From Shimwellia blattae DSM 4481 = NBRC 105725 (GTDB taxonomy: Bacteria > Pseudomonadota > Gammaproteobacteria > Enterobacterales > Enterobacteriaceae), in the NCBI RefSeq assembly GCF_000262305.1, contig NC_017910.1, positions 1,736,001 through 1,800,000 on the forward strand: 64,000 bases of DNA, given 5' to 3'. Both the position numbers and the translations under genes were made by a program. Positions 1 through 8,872 of this stretch are shown here, in pieces; position 1 is the first letter of the stretch; every line of letters begins with the position of its first letter. A model generated the notes under the pieces. The model was not told the DNA's origin. It did no database searches and worked only from the letters and a program-made list of their open reading frames with translations.

Positions 1-61
1 GTGTACCATGTGCATCGGTGTGGGTCAGGGCATTGCCATGATCCTGGAACGTGTGAGCTAA
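1..61 (+). CDS. paaJ: 3-oxoadipyl-CoA/3-oxo-5,6-dehydrosuberyl-CoA thiolase, C-terminal end (partial)
   Basis: Only the last 19 codons lie in the window; the reading frame runs in from the left edge and stops with TAA at 59-61. The visible end contains a Cys-Ile-Gly-Val-Gly-Gln-Gly stretch, the C-terminal active-site cysteine motif of thiolases. It lies 21 bases before paaK, the order found in the E. coli paa operon, so this is most likely PaaJ, which releases acetyl-CoA units late in phenylacetate breakdown. The assignment rests on this short tail and on its neighbour. Confidence 0.75.
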   Translation, partial: CTMCIGVGQGIAMILERVS

Positions 62-82
62 ACAACCTGCGAGTACCCTACA

Positions 83-1396
83 ATGACAATAAAGACAGCT
101 CTGGAGCCCATTGAAACTGCATCGCTGGATGAACTGCAGGCCCTGCAAACCGCTCGTCTGAAATGGACCCTCAGACACGCTTATGACAATGTGCCCATGT
201 ACCGGCGTAAATTTGACGCCGCCGGGGTCCACCCGGACGATTTTAAAGAGTTACGCGATCTGCGGCTGTTTCCCTGTACCACTAAGCAGGATCTGCGCGA
301 TAACTACCCGTTTGACACCTTCGCGGTGCCGATGGAGCAGGTGGTGCGGATCCATGCCTCCTCCGGTACAACGGGTAAGCCAACGGTTGTGGGCTACACC
401 CAGAATGATATCGACACCTGGGCCAATATTGTTGCCCGCTCCCTGCGTGCAGCGGGCGGCACACCGAAAGATAAAATTCACGTTGCCTACGGTTACGGGC
501 TGTTTACCGGCGGGCTGGGTGCCCACTATGGCGCCGAGCGCCTGGGGGCCACCGTGATTCCGATGTCCGGCGGCCAGACCGAAAAACAGGCGCAGCTGAT
601 CCGTGATTTCCGCCCGGATATGATAATGGTCACCCCCTCTTACTGCCTGAACCTGATTGAGGAGCTGGAGCGCCAGATGGGGGGCGATGCCAGCCAGTGC
701 TCCCTGCGGGTGGGGGTATTCGGGGCCGAACCCTGGACGGCAGGCATGCGCCGGGAAATTGAGCGCCGCCTCGGGATCCGGGCGCTGGATATTTACGGGC
801 TGTCTGAAGTGATGGGCCCGGGGGTCGCCATGGAGTGCCTGGAGACCGGCGATGGCCCGACCATCTGGGAAGACCATTTCTACCCGGAAATTGTTAACCC
901 CAACAGTGGCGATGCCCTGGAAGATGGCGAATATGGCGAGCTGCTGTTTACCACGCTCACCAAAGAAGCGCTGCCGGTTATCCGCTACCGCACCCGGGAT
1001 CTGACCCGCTTACTGCCGGGAACTGCCCGCACCATGCGCCGTATGGACCGCATCACCGGGCGCTCTGACGATATGCTGATTATCCGCGGGGTGAATGTGT
1101 TCCCCTCCCAGGTGGAAGAGGAGATCTGCAAAAACGAGCATCTGGCGCCGCATTATCAGCTGGAGGTCAACCGCGACGGGCATCTGGACAGCCTGGCAGT
1201 CAAAGTGGAGCTGAAAGAGAGCAGCCTGACGCTCTCCCACGAAGAGCGCTGCCAGGTGTGCCACCACCTGCGCCACCGGATCAAATCGATGGTCGGGATC
1301 AGTACCGATGTGACTATCGTGAACTGTGGCTCGATCCCGCGTTCAGAAGGGAAAGCGTGCCGGGTGATCGACAAGCGCGTCCTGGTCAGCTCCTGA
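83..1396 (+). CDS. paaK: Phenylacetate-CoA ligase
   Basis: This 437-residue protein has the length and nearly the sequence of E. coli PaaK. It activates phenylacetate to phenylacetyl-CoA with ATP, the entry step of the aerobic phenylacetate pathway, in the cytoplasm. The AMP-binding signature Ser-Ser-Gly-Thr-Thr-Gly-Lys-Pro is at about residue 93. The adenylate-forming-enzyme motif YGLSE is near residue 239, and the hinge-region motif GRSDDMLIIRG is near residue 325. It is the last gene of a paa operon, 21 bases after paaJ, and is followed by a strong terminator hairpin. The start at 83 matches the family N-terminus although the ribosome-binding site is weak. Confidence 0.96.
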   Translation: MTIKTALEPIETASLDELQALQTARLKWTLRHAYDNVPMYRRKFDAAGVHPDDFKELRDLRLFPCTTKQDLRDNYPFDTFAVPMEQVVRIHASSGTTGKPTVVGYTQNDIDTWANIVARSLRAAGGTPKDKIHVAYGYGLFTGGLGAHYGAERLGATVIPMSGGQTEKQAQLIRDFRPDMIMVTPSYCLNLIEELERQMGGDASQCSLRVGVFGAEPWTAGMRREIERRLGIRALDIYGLSEVMGPGVAMECLETGDGPTIWEDHFYPEIVNPNSGDALEDGEYGELLFTTLTKEALPVIRYRTRDLTRLLPGTARTMRRMDRITGRSDDMLIIRGVNVFPSQVEEEICKNEHLAPHYQLEVNRDGHLDSLAVKVELKESSLTLSHEERCQVCHHLRHRIKSMVGISTDVTIVNCGSIPRSEGKACRVIDKRVLVSS

Positions 1397-1413
1397 GGGC
1401 TCAGCGCCATCAC

Positions 1414-1441
1414 AATGCCAGCCCCGGGGCTGGCATTTTGC
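1414..1441 (+). terminator. Rho-independent terminator after paaK
   Basis: A perfect GC-rich palindrome (AATGCCAGCCCC / GGGGCTGGCATT) begins 18 bases after the paaK stop and ends in a short T run. It closes the paa operon. A run of ten G residues lies just downstream at about 1450-1459. Confidence 0.8.
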
Positions 1442-1593
1442 GTTTTGCGGGGGGGGGGGAATAGCGGGATCTGGCCGTGGTTTTGCTATCGGGCAGGCAG
1501 GCCATATAAAAATGTGATACAACCAGTAACGCGCTACGCAAACGATAACACACACTTTACCCGTAACAGAATGGCAGAAGGGTCAACCCGCAC

Positions 1594-4500
1594 ATGATCC
1601 CATTAATTTCTCAGGCACCGGGGCTGTTGCAGCCGGTGCTCGACTATTTAAAAGCACTTGAGCAACAAGGATTTACCGGCGATATCGCCACCCGCTATGC
1701 GGACCGCCTGACCATGGCGACGGACAACAGCATCTACCAGTTACTGCCTGACGCGGTGGTATTCCCGCGCTCAACGGCCGATGTGGCGCTGATTGCCCGG
1801 GTGGCGGCGGAGCCGCGCTTTGAGAGTATCGCGTTTACCCCCCGGGGGGGCGGCACGGGCACAAACGGCCAGTCCCTGAACCACGGCATTGTGGTGGATA
1901 TGTCGCGCTATATGAACCGCATCCTCGAAATTAACCCGGAGCAGGGTTGGGTGCGGGTGGAAGCGGGGGTCATTAAAGACCAGTTGAACCAGTATCTGAA
2001 GCCGTTTGGGTATTTTTTCGCCCCGGAGCTTTCAACCAGTAACCGGGCCACCCTCGGGGGGATGATCAATACGGATGCCTCCGGCCAGGGGTCGCTGGTG
2101 TACGGGAAAACCTCTGATCATGTGCTGGGGCTGCGCGCCGTGCTGCCCGGGGGGGATATCCTCGACACCCACCCGATGCCCACCGCCCTGGCCGAAGAGA
2201 TTGCCCGTACCGACACCCGGATAGGGCGCACCTACGGCACCGTGCTGGCGCGCTGCCGCGCACAGCGCCAGCTTATTCTGGAGCGCTTCCCGAAACTGAA
2301 CCGTTTTCTGACCGGTTATGATCTGCGCCACGTATTCAGCGACGATCTCAGCCGCTTTGATCTCACCCGCATTCTGACCGGCTCTGAGGGCACCCTGGCG
2401 TTTATTACCGAAGCCCGGCTGAATATTACCCCGCTGCCCAAAGTGCGGCGGCTGGTGAATGTGAAGTACGACTCGTTCGACTCCGCCCTGCGTAATGCGC
2501 CCTTTATGGTTGAGGCGAAGGCGCTCTCCGTTGAGACGGTCGACTCCAGCGTGCTGAACCTGGCCCGGGAAGATATTGTCTGGCATTCGGTACAGGCGCT
2601 GATTACCGACGTTGCCGACCAGCAGATGCTGGGGCTGAATATCGTTGAATTTGCCGGTGATGATGAGGCCCATATTGACCACCAGGTTGAGGCGCTGTGT
2701 GCCCAGCTCGACGGGCTGATGGCCCGCCACGAAGCGGGCGTTATCGGCTGGCAGGTGTGCCGTGAACTGGCCGGGATCGAGCGGATTTACGCCATGCGTA
2801 AAAAAGCGGTGGGGCTGCTGGGCAACGCCCCGGGCCAGGCTAAACCAATCCCGTTTGTTGAGGATACCTGTGTACCGCCGGAGCACCTGGCGGACTATAT
2901 TGCAGAATTTCGCGCCCTGCTCGACAGCCACGGCCTGAGCTACGGCATGTTCGGCCATGTGGATGCGGGGGTGCTGCATGTGCGCCCGGCCCTGGATATG
3001 ACCGATCCCCGCCAGGAGCAGCTGATGAAGCAGATCTCTGATGCGGTGGTGGCGCTGACGGCCAAATATGGCGGCCTGCTGTGGGGAGAGCACGGTAAAG
3101 GATTCCGCGCCGAATACAGCCCGGCGTTCTTTGGCGAAACGCTCTACCAGGAGCTGCGGCTGATCAAAGCAGCGTTCGATCCGCAAAACCGGCTGAACCC
3201 GGGCAAGATCTGCCCCCCGGCCGGGATGGATGCGCCGATGATGCAGGTGGATGCGGTGAAGCGCGGCACCTTTGATCGCCAGATCCCGCTGGCGGTGCGC
3301 AGCGCCTGGCGCGGGGCGATGGAGTGTAACGGCAACGGATTGTGCTTTAACTTTGATGCCAAAAGCCCCATGTGCCCGTCGATGAAAATCTCCGCCGACC
3401 GGATCCACTCGCCCAAGGGGCGCGCCACGCTGGTGCGCGAGTGGCTGCGGCTGCTGGCGGATCGCGGGGTGGATCCGCTGCATCTTGAGCAGGTGCTGCC
3501 CGGTCAGCGCGCCAGCCTGCGCACGCTGGTGGAGCGCACCCGTAACAGCTGGCATGCCCGCAAGGGCGAGTATGACTTTTCCCACGAAGTGAAAGAGGCC
3601 ATGTCCGGCTGCCTGGCCTGCAAAGCCTGCTCGACCCAGTGCCCGGTAAAAATTGATGTGCCGGAGTTTCGCTCGCGGTTTTTACAGCTCTACCACACCC
3701 GCTACCTGCGCCCGGTGCGCGACCACCTGGTGGCCAGCGTGGAAAGCTATGCGCCGCTGATGGCCCGGGCGCCGAAGACCTTTAACTTCTTCCTGCGCCA
3801 GCCCCTGGTAAAACGCCTGTCTGCCAGACATATCGGTATGGTGGATCTGCCGCTGCTTTCGGCCCCGTCACTACAGCAGCAGCTGGTGGGGCACCGCAGC
3901 GCTAATATGACCCTTGAGGCGCTGGAGGCCCTGAGCGACGCGCAAAAACAGCAGACTGTGCTGATTGTCCAGGATCCCTTCACCAGCTATTACGATGCCC
4001 AGGTGGTGGCGGATTTTGTCCGGCTGGTGGATAAGCTGGGGTATCACCCGGTGCTGCTGCCGTTCTCGCCTAACGGCAAGGCCCAGCATATTAAAGGTTT
4101 CCTGACCCGTTTTGCCCGCACTGCCCGTAAGACGGCGGATTTCCTGAACCGGGTCGCCCGGCTGGGGATGCCGATGGTGGGGGTCGATCCGGCCCTGGTG
4201 CTGTGCTATCGGGATGAGTACCGGCAAACCCTGGGAGAAGGGCGGGGGGATTTCCGGGTGCAGCTGGTCCACGAATGGTTACCGGGGGCCATGGCGTCGC
4301 GCGAGCCGTTACCGGTGAGCGGCGAGGCCTGGTATCTGTTCGGCCACTGTACGGAAGTGACTGCGCTGCCCGGCGCACCCGGGCAGTGGCAGCAGATTTT
4401 CGCCCGGGTCGGGGCCCGGCTGGAGAGTGTCAGCGTGGGCTGCTGCGGCATGGCGGGCACCTACGGGCATGAGGTGAAGAATCACGCCAGCTCACTGGGT

Positions 4501-4650
4501 ATTTATGAGCTCTCATGGCACCAGGCCATTGCCCGCTTACCCCGTAACCGCTGTCTGGCGACCGGCTATTCCTGCCGCAGCCAGGTTAAACGTATTGAAG
4601 GTAGCGGGGTGCGTCATCCGCTACAGGCTATTCTGGAGATCATTGCATGA
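1594..4650 (+). CDS. ydiJ: FAD-linked oxidoreductase with C-terminal Fe-S domain (YdiJ, D-2-hydroxyglutarate dehydrogenase type)
   Basis: The 1018-residue protein matches E. coli YdiJ in length and sequence. The N-terminal FAD-binding PCMH-type domain shows RGGGTGTNGQ near residue 83. A GlcD-like FAD-oxidase C-terminal domain follows. After residue 570 come ferredoxin-like cysteine clusters (CNGNGLC near 577, CLACKACSTQCP near 672) and a late VGCCGMAGTYGH motif near 948 typical of GlpC/heterodisulfide-reductase type modules. E. coli YdiJ has been reported to oxidise D-2-hydroxyglutarate. The stop codon overlaps the menI start by 4 bases, so the two are translationally coupled, as in E. coli. 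Confidence 0.95.
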   Translation: MIPLISQAPGLLQPVLDYLKALEQQGFTGDIATRYADRLTMATDNSIYQLLPDAVVFPRSTADVALIARVAAEPRFESIAFTPRGGGTGTNGQSLNHGIVVDMSRYMNRILEINPEQGWVRVEAGVIKDQLNQYLKPFGYFFAPELSTSNRATLGGMINTDASGQGSLVYGKTSDHVLGLRAVLPGGDILDTHPMPTALAEEIARTDTRIGRTYGTVLARCRAQRQLILERFPKLNRFLTGYDLRHVFSDDLSRFDLTRILTGSEGTLAFITEARLNITPLPKVRRLVNVKYDSFDSALRNAPFMVEAKALSVETVDSSVLNLAREDIVWHSVQALITDVADQQMLGLNIVEFAGDDEAHIDHQVEALCAQLDGLMARHEAGVIGWQVCRELAGIERIYAMRKKAVGLLGNAPGQAKPIPFVEDTCVPPEHLADYIAEFRALLDSHGLSYGMFGHVDAGVLHVRPALDMTDPRQEQLMKQISDAVVALTAKYGGLLWGEHGKGFRAEYSPAFFGETLYQELRLIKAAFDPQNRLNPGKICPPAGMDAPMMQVDAVKRGTFDRQIPLAVRSAWRGAMECNGNGLCFNFDAKSPMCPSMKISADRIHSPKGRATLVREWLRLLADRGVDPLHLEQVLPGQRASLRTLVERTRNSWHARKGEYDFSHEVKEAMSGCLACKACSTQCPVKIDVPEFRSRFLQLYHTRYLRPVRDHLVASVESYAPLMARAPKTFNFFLRQPLVKRLSARHIGMVDLPLLSAPSLQQQLVGHRSANMTLEALEALSDAQKQQTVLIVQDPFTSYYDAQVVADFVRLVDKLGYHPVLLPFSPNGKAQHIKGFLTRFARTARKTADFLNRVARLGMPMVGVDPALVLCYRDEYRQTLGEGRGDFRVQLVHEWLPGAMASREPLPVSGEAWYLFGHCTEVTALPGAPGQWQQIFARVGARLESVSVGCCGMAGTYGHEVKNHASSLGIYELSWHQAIARLPRNRCLATGYSCRSQVKRIEGSGVRHPLQAILEIIA

Positions 4651-5060
4651 AAATCTGGCGACGTGAAACGACCCTGGCCGCGCTGAACGCCAACAGTCAG
4701 GGCAATATGGTGGAGTATCTGGGTATTCGCTATGTGTTCCTCGGGGAGGATACCCTGGAGGCGACCATGCCGGTCGATCACCGTACCCGCCAGCCTTTTG
4801 GCCTGCTGCATGGCGGCGCGTCGGTAGTGCTGGCGGAAACCCTCGGATCCGTGGCGGGCTGGCTATGTACTGAAGGCGAGCAACAGGTTGTCGGGCTGGA
4901 GGTCAATGCCAACCATGTCCGTTCGGCCCGGGAAGGGGAAGTGCGCGGCCTGTGCCGGGCGCTGCATGTGGGGCGTCGCCACCAGGTCTGGCAGATTGAT
5001 ATCCGCGACGGTCAGGGGCGGTTGTGTTGTACGGCGCGCCTGACAACGGCGGTTATCTGA
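4647..5060 (+). CDS. menI: 1,4-dihydroxy-2-naphthoyl-CoA hydrolase
   Basis: This 137-residue hotdog-fold thioesterase has the length and motifs of MenI (YdiI). It hydrolyses DHNA-CoA to DHNA in menaquinone synthesis. The segment HGGASVVLAETLGS near residue 54 holds the conserved glutamate expected to be catalytic in this family. It overlaps the ydiJ stop by 4 bases and is followed by a long perfect hairpin shared with convergent ramA. Confidence 0.93.
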   Translation: MKIWRRETTLAALNANSQGNMVEYLGIRYVFLGEDTLEATMPVDHRTRQPFGLLHGGASVVLAETLGSVAGWLCTEGEQQVVGLEVNANHVRSAREGEVRGLCRALHVGRRHQVWQIDIRDGQGRLCCTARLTTAVI

Positions 5061-5064
5061 CTCA

Positions 5065-5092
5065 CCCCAGGCCGGACGCCTCCGGCCTGGGG
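5065..5092. terminator. Bidirectional terminator hairpin between menI and ramA
   Basis: A perfect 12-bp stem (CCCCAGGCCGGA / TCCGGCCTGGGG) with a 4-base loop fills the gap between the convergent stops of menI and ramA. There is no T tract on either side, so termination strength is uncertain. Confidence 0.6.
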
Positions 5093-5093
5093 C

Positions 5094-5459
5094 TCAGGCG
5101 GCCTGCCCGGCACCGGGGCGGGCCCGACCGAAGGGGCAGTTTTTGCGGTACATTCCCGGCGGCTGGCTGAATGTTTTAGTGAAAATCCGCGTAAATGATT
5201 GCTGGGATTCAAAACCGTAGCGTGAGCAGATCTGATACACCGTTTCGCTGGTTGTGCAGAGATCCCGCGCCGCCAGGTGTAGCTTACGTTCGCGAATATA
5301 GCGGGCCAGATTATGGCCGGTGTGGTTAACAAACATGCGTTGCAGGTGCCATTTCGAGTAACCAGCATAACGGGCGACGTCGTCAATCCTCAGGGGCTTA
5401 TCCAGATTTTTGTCTATCCAGACCAGCAGCTCTTCAATGACCTGTGCAGGGATATCCAT
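5094..5459 (-). CDS. ramA: AraC-family multidrug-resistance activator RamA
   Basis: This 121-residue protein consists of one AraC-type double helix-turn-helix unit, like MarA, SoxS and RamA. The stretches YAGYSKWHLQRMF (first HTH, near residue 28) and YGFESQQSFTRIFTKTF (second HTH, near 80) are diagnostic. The N-terminus (AQVIEELLVWIDKNLDKPLRIDD) is closer to RamA than to MarA, which is present separately at 24658. RamA activates acrAB, tolC and other marbox genes. It is divergent from ramR with a RamR-type operator between them. The C-terminal tail, rich in Gly, Arg and Ala, is several residues longer than usual RamA. Confidence 0.92.
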   Translation of the reverse strand: MDIPAQVIEELLVWIDKNLDKPLRIDDVARYAGYSKWHLQRMFVNHTGHNLARYIRERKLHLAARDLCTTSETVYQICSRYGFESQQSFTRIFTKTFSQPPGMYRKNCPFGRARPGAGQAA

Positions 5460-5553
5460 TGGTCTTTCCTTATCGCATTGCGCTTATTACTGATGTGTGC
5501 ACTCTCTCTCATAAATTTTACGGGATCTGAGTGATTTATCCATTCAGCTGCAT

Positions 5554-5579
5554 ATAATGAGTGAGTGAGCACTCATTAT
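5554..5579. promoter_or_regulatory. RamR operator (perfect palindrome) in the ramA-ramR intergenic region
   Basis: Two perfect 10-base arms, ATAATGAGTG and CACTCATTAT, flank a 6-base spacer. The core ATGAGTG-N6-CACTCAT is the published RamR-binding palindrome upstream of ramA in Salmonella. It lies between divergent ramA and ramR, so RamR probably represses ramA from here, and perhaps itself. A further partial copy (TGAGTGA) follows at about 5582-5588. Confidence 0.85.
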
Positions 5580-5685
5580 ATTGAGTGATGATAATTCGTC
5601 AAGGGAAGGAAGCCGGGAAAAGAGGGTTGCGGCCTGCCTGGTGACATGTTTCAATCCCGGCGTTTTGACAGAAGGAAAAGAGCGC

Positions 5686-6264
5686 GTGGCACGTCCGAAA
5701 AGTAATGATAAGAGAATAGCGCTGCTGAATGCGGCTACCATGGCCGTTGGTATGGCGGGGATCGGGGCATCGACTGCCACCATCGCCCGTAAAGCGGGGG
5801 TCGCGGAGGGCACGCTGTTCCGTTATTTTGCCAATAAAGACGCACTGCTGAATGCGCTGTTTTTATACCTGCAACAAAGCCTGGGAGAGGCGATGATGGT
5901 GGGGTTTGATCCCACGCAGGAGCCGAAAAGCTGCACCCGGCATATCTGGAACCAGTTTATTGCCTGGGGGCTGGCAAACCCCAATGCCCAGCAGGCTATC
6001 CGCCAGCTGGCGGTAAGCGACAAAATCACCCCCGAAACCCTGCGTGAGGTCGAAACGCTCTACCCGGAGCTGCACGCACTGGCAGAGCACTGCATTCGCC
6101 GGGAGTTTCTGCACAATGAGCGGCGTATTTTCGCCGACGCCATTTTCTTTCGCCTGGCGGAGACCGCCATGGAATTTGCCGCAAAACACCCGGATGAAGC
6201 CCAGAACTGGGTTAACGCCGGTTTTGAGGCCATGTGGCGCGCCCTGTCGCTTGATACCCTGTAA
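5686..6264 (+). CDS. ramR: TetR-family repressor RamR
   Basis: This TetR-type regulator of 192 residues starts with the conserved MARPKS and has an N-terminal HTH (TATIARKAGVAEGTLFRYFANKD, about residues 30-52). A long C-terminal ligand-binding domain ends in GFEAMWRAL, as in Salmonella RamR. A frame extends upstream, but the GTG at 5686 is preferred because an AAGGAAAA ribosome-binding site precedes it and the length then matches RamR. RamR represses ramA, and loss of function causes multidrug resistance. No damage is seen here, and the palindromic operator lies about 107 bases upstream. Confidence 0.92.
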   Translation: MARPKSNDKRIALLNAATMAVGMAGIGASTATIARKAGVAEGTLFRYFANKDALLNALFLYLQQSLGEAMMVGFDPTQEPKSCTRHIWNQFIAWGLANPNAQQAIRQLAVSDKITPETLREVETLYPELHALAEHCIRREFLHNERRIFADAIFFRLAETAMEFAAKHPDEAQNWVNAGFEAMWRALSLDTL

Positions 6265-6270
6265 TAGACT

Positions 6271-6303
6271 GCCCGGCCGTTGTTTCTGAACGCCAGGCCG
6301 GGC
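6271..6303. terminator. Hairpin between ramR and the glycosyltransferase pair
   Basis: Inverted repeat GCCCGGC / GCCGGGC sits just past the ramR stop and before the convergent end of the next gene. It is likely a shared terminator, but it has a long loop and no T run. Confidence 0.4.
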
Positions 6304-6318
6304 GGGCTGCCTACCTCA

Positions 6319-7221
6319 TTACCCCATCCGCTTATGCAGCGCGCGGCGGATATCCACCCCAATACGCCGCAGGGAGCCATAAAGGGTGCGCCGGGTGTCG
6401 ATTAAGGTCACCTCGCCTGCGGCAGACAGCGTGTGCAGCCCGTCGCAAAAAGGGGCGTGACTGGCCGGTGCCTGTAGCCGCGCTCCCCGGGTAAACACCG
6501 GGTTATCCAGCTGATCAGGGGAGAGCTCCAGCAACTGGAGGGCGCCACCATAGGTTTTGCTGCAGTCCTGGGTGGGCAGAATCAGTTTCCCCTGGCAGAT
6601 AAAAGGCGTTCCGCCCATCCGGGCACCGCTTTTATCCTGCACGACCGGCCGGGGGGAGACATTCTCCCAGGGGCCGAACAGCGTGTCGGCGCGGGCGAGC
6701 ATCAGGGCGCTGGTGCGGGCCGCTTTCGGGGCGGGCGGCGTATAAAACATCCACCAGCAGCCTGCGGTGAAGAACGGGGAGGGATCGATGGCGGCACAGG
6801 GGAAGGAGAATTCCGGGGCCTTTTCCCAGCGCCAGGGAAATTCCACCGCCCGGTAGAGGGAGAGGGTGCCGGATTTATACCCTTCGGGCAGCATCCAGAT
6901 CTCGCCGTCCGCCTGGAAAACACAGGGGTAGGAGAGGTGCCAGGGCTCGCTCAGCACCGTGCGCTGTTCGGTAACGTTAAAATGCTCATCCAGAACGAAG
7001 ACCACAATATCCCCGTGGCGGGTGCGGTAGTCGTATGCCTCGGCAAACAGATAAAGCCGCCCTTCGTGCCAGTAGCCGAAGGGATCGGCCAGAAAGCACA
7101 GCGGGCGATCGGGCTCAATCCACTTGATGGCGAAATTCTCTATGCCACCGGCGGCCGCAATCTGCTGTACCGGAGCCTGAACAATGCCGATGCGCCAGAG
7201 TTCAGTAACAAATATATCCAT
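6319..7221 (-). CDS. Beta-propeller glycosidase/GINT1-N-like protein
   Basis: The 300-residue protein has repeated blade-like segments typical of five-bladed propellers of the GH43-like type: FLADPFGYWHEGRLYLFAEAY near residue 42, SYPCVFQADGEIWMLPEG near 97, DPSPFFTAGCWWMFYT near 145, and GGTPFICQGKLILPTQD near 202. Such domains occur in polysaccharide-modifying proteins and at the N-terminus of plant glucosamine inositolphosphorylceramide transferase. No signal peptide is seen. It follows the glycosyltransferase gene by 12 bases, so the two probably form an operon acting on a surface glycan. The substrate cannot be told. Confidence 0.6.
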   Translation of the reverse strand: MDIFVTELWRIGIVQAPVQQIAAAGGIENFAIKWIEPDRPLCFLADPFGYWHEGRLYLFAEAYDYRTRHGDIVVFVLDEHFNVTEQRTVLSEPWHLSYPCVFQADGEIWMLPEGYKSGTLSLYRAVEFPWRWEKAPEFSFPCAAIDPSPFFTAGCWWMFYTPPAPKAARTSALMLARADTLFGPWENVSPRPVVQDKSGARMGGTPFICQGKLILPTQDCSKTYGGALQLLELSPDQLDNPVFTRGARLQAPASHAPFCDGLHTLSAAGEVTLIDTRRTLYGSLRRIGVDIRRALHKRMG

Positions 7222-7233
7222 TAATCAGTGACT

Positions 7234-8331
7234 CTATTGGGGTGAAATTTGGTAGTCCGCCCGGCAGTTCAGCCGCTCAAGGATCCGGGCGGCAGCCCGG
7301 GTGTAGTGCTCCTGGCTGAAGGTGCTGAGCACGTAGCGGCGGGCCTGCTGCCCATAGCGCTGCAGATCTTCCGGGTTGTTGAAAATGCGCAGCAGCGTCT
7401 CTTCAAGGGCCTGGTTGAGCTCGCCGTTGAGAACATAGCCGGTCTGGCCCTCTTTCACTGCGTCGCGCAGCTCTCCTACCGGCGTGGCAATCACCGGCAG
7501 GGCGGCATTCATCGCTTCATGAACCGCGAGGCACATCCCCTCGTAGCGTGAGGTTTGCAGATAGGCGTGCAGGCCGGTCAGGTAGTGGGTCACATCGGCG
7601 GAGAAGCCCGGCAGCCGGACAATATCGCCCAGACCGTGCTGGTCAATTTTATCCTGTAGCGCCTGGCGCTCCGGCCCGTCGCCGAGGATAGACAGCCGCA
7701 GGCGATCTGCATATTGCGGGTGGCGGTTGAGAAACCATGCCAGGGCATCAATCAGGCCCGCGTAGTTTTTCACTTCGTGCAGGCGGCCCACGCTCCCCAG
7801 CTGTAAGACGGATTTCCCGTCCCAGGCTTCAGCCTGTGGTACCCGGGGGCTGGACTGAAAAAAGGGCCACACCATGACCTGCTCCGGCGGGATGTGCATC
7901 TCATCGCGCAGGAAACGTACCACGGTCTGAGAATCACCCACCCACAGGCGCGACATGGCGCGCATCCGGTATGTGTAGCGGCGCACACTGGCGCTGTGTT
8001 TGAAGCTGACCACCGGGATCCCGGTAAGGCGACCGGCCCACTGGCCGATACGGGTTCCCCAGCTGAGCGAGGTCCAGATAAGGTCCGGGCGGTCGGTGAC
8101 CACCCGCGCCAGATAGGCCCCTAAAATCACCGGTAAGGCGCGGCGTTTACTGGCCAGCAGGGTCCAGGAGAGCCCCGCCTCCTGCAGGCGCACGGCGGCA
8201 CCCATATCCCGGGGTTCACAGGCAATAATTCTGACCTGATGGCCCAGATCCTGTAGCGTTTTGACAATTTGCGGAATAGCAAACTCTGCGCCGCCGGTCT
8301 CCAGACTCGTGACAAGATAGTGAATTTTCAT
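7234..8331 (-). CDS. Glycosyltransferase family 4 protein
   Basis: This 365-residue GT-B enzyme shows the N-terminal LVTSLETGGAEFAI motif, a central SVGRLHEVKNYAGLIDA acceptor/donor hinge near residue 180, and the C-terminal nucleotide-sugar motif RYEGMCLAVHEAMNAALPVIATPVGE near 258. These identify a GT4 retaining glycosyltransferase of the lipopolysaccharide/exopolysaccharide kind. It is the first gene of a two-gene minus-strand unit inserted between ramR and suf, a place with no such genes in E. coli. Donor and acceptor are unknown. Confidence 0.85.
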   Translation of the reverse strand: MKIHYLVTSLETGGAEFAIPQIVKTLQDLGHQVRIIACEPRDMGAAVRLQEAGLSWTLLASKRRALPVILGAYLARVVTDRPDLIWTSLSWGTRIGQWAGRLTGIPVVSFKHSASVRRYTYRMRAMSRLWVGDSQTVVRFLRDEMHIPPEQVMVWPFFQSSPRVPQAEAWDGKSVLQLGSVGRLHEVKNYAGLIDALAWFLNRHPQYADRLRLSILGDGPERQALQDKIDQHGLGDIVRLPGFSADVTHYLTGLHAYLQTSRYEGMCLAVHEAMNAALPVIATPVGELRDAVKEGQTGYVLNGELNQALEETLLRIFNNPEDLQRYGQQARRYVLSTFSQEHYTRAAARILERLNCRADYQISPQ

Positions 8332-8872
8332 GGTTTGCGAATATCCTTTCTGACCCCATCCGGGAAGGCGAGTGCCAGATTAATGCGTGTACGGCGAGCG
8401 CATAAAAGGAGCATCACTGTTGCCGCTGTCAGTGCATGGTTACTCGCTTCTGACAGCGTTACCCTTCGGGGGAAAACATGAACTGGTGAAAAGTATATAG
8501 TATTTTATCTTATTATTTAGCCATTTTATCTTTCAACAAAATCACAATATGCAGCCCGTTATTTGGAAAAATTACGATACGCATCGTCCACACCGCAAAC
8601 CTGGTCATTTTTTCGATACTGTAGCCCATCGTATAAATAGGTATTTCCGATACATCTTTGTAACATGCCCATCAGAATAGCTGAGCGCGATTTTTATTTT
8701 TTATTTTCAATGCGCTGCGCTTTTTGCTGCTCAAAAAACAACCCGACCGCCAGGGTCTATGCTTAATAAATCAGCTATGGAGTCAGAATCCCCTGTCTCT
8801 GCCGGGGTTGTACTGATAATCATTATCATTAACATAAGGTCATAACCGGGGTTGATAACGGAGGGTGTGGTG
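8332..8872 (+). promoter_or_regulatory. suf promoter region with Fur-like box
   Basis: This 541-base gene-free, A/T-rich stretch lies between the divergent glycosyltransferase gene and sufA. At 8815-8827 the sequence GATAAT-C-ATTATC forms a 6-1-6 Fur-type inverted repeat, matching the known Fur repression of suf in E. coli. OxyR, IHF and IscR sites are known in E. coli but I could not place them confidently here. The upstream part must also contain the promoter for the glycosyltransferase pair. Confidence 0.7.

Noticed and set aside
2032..3585. Long open frame on the minus strand inside ydiJ (517 codons)
   Set aside because: It is a shadow of the G/C-rich ydiJ gene; the translation is rich in Arg, Gln, His and Pro and shows no family pattern.
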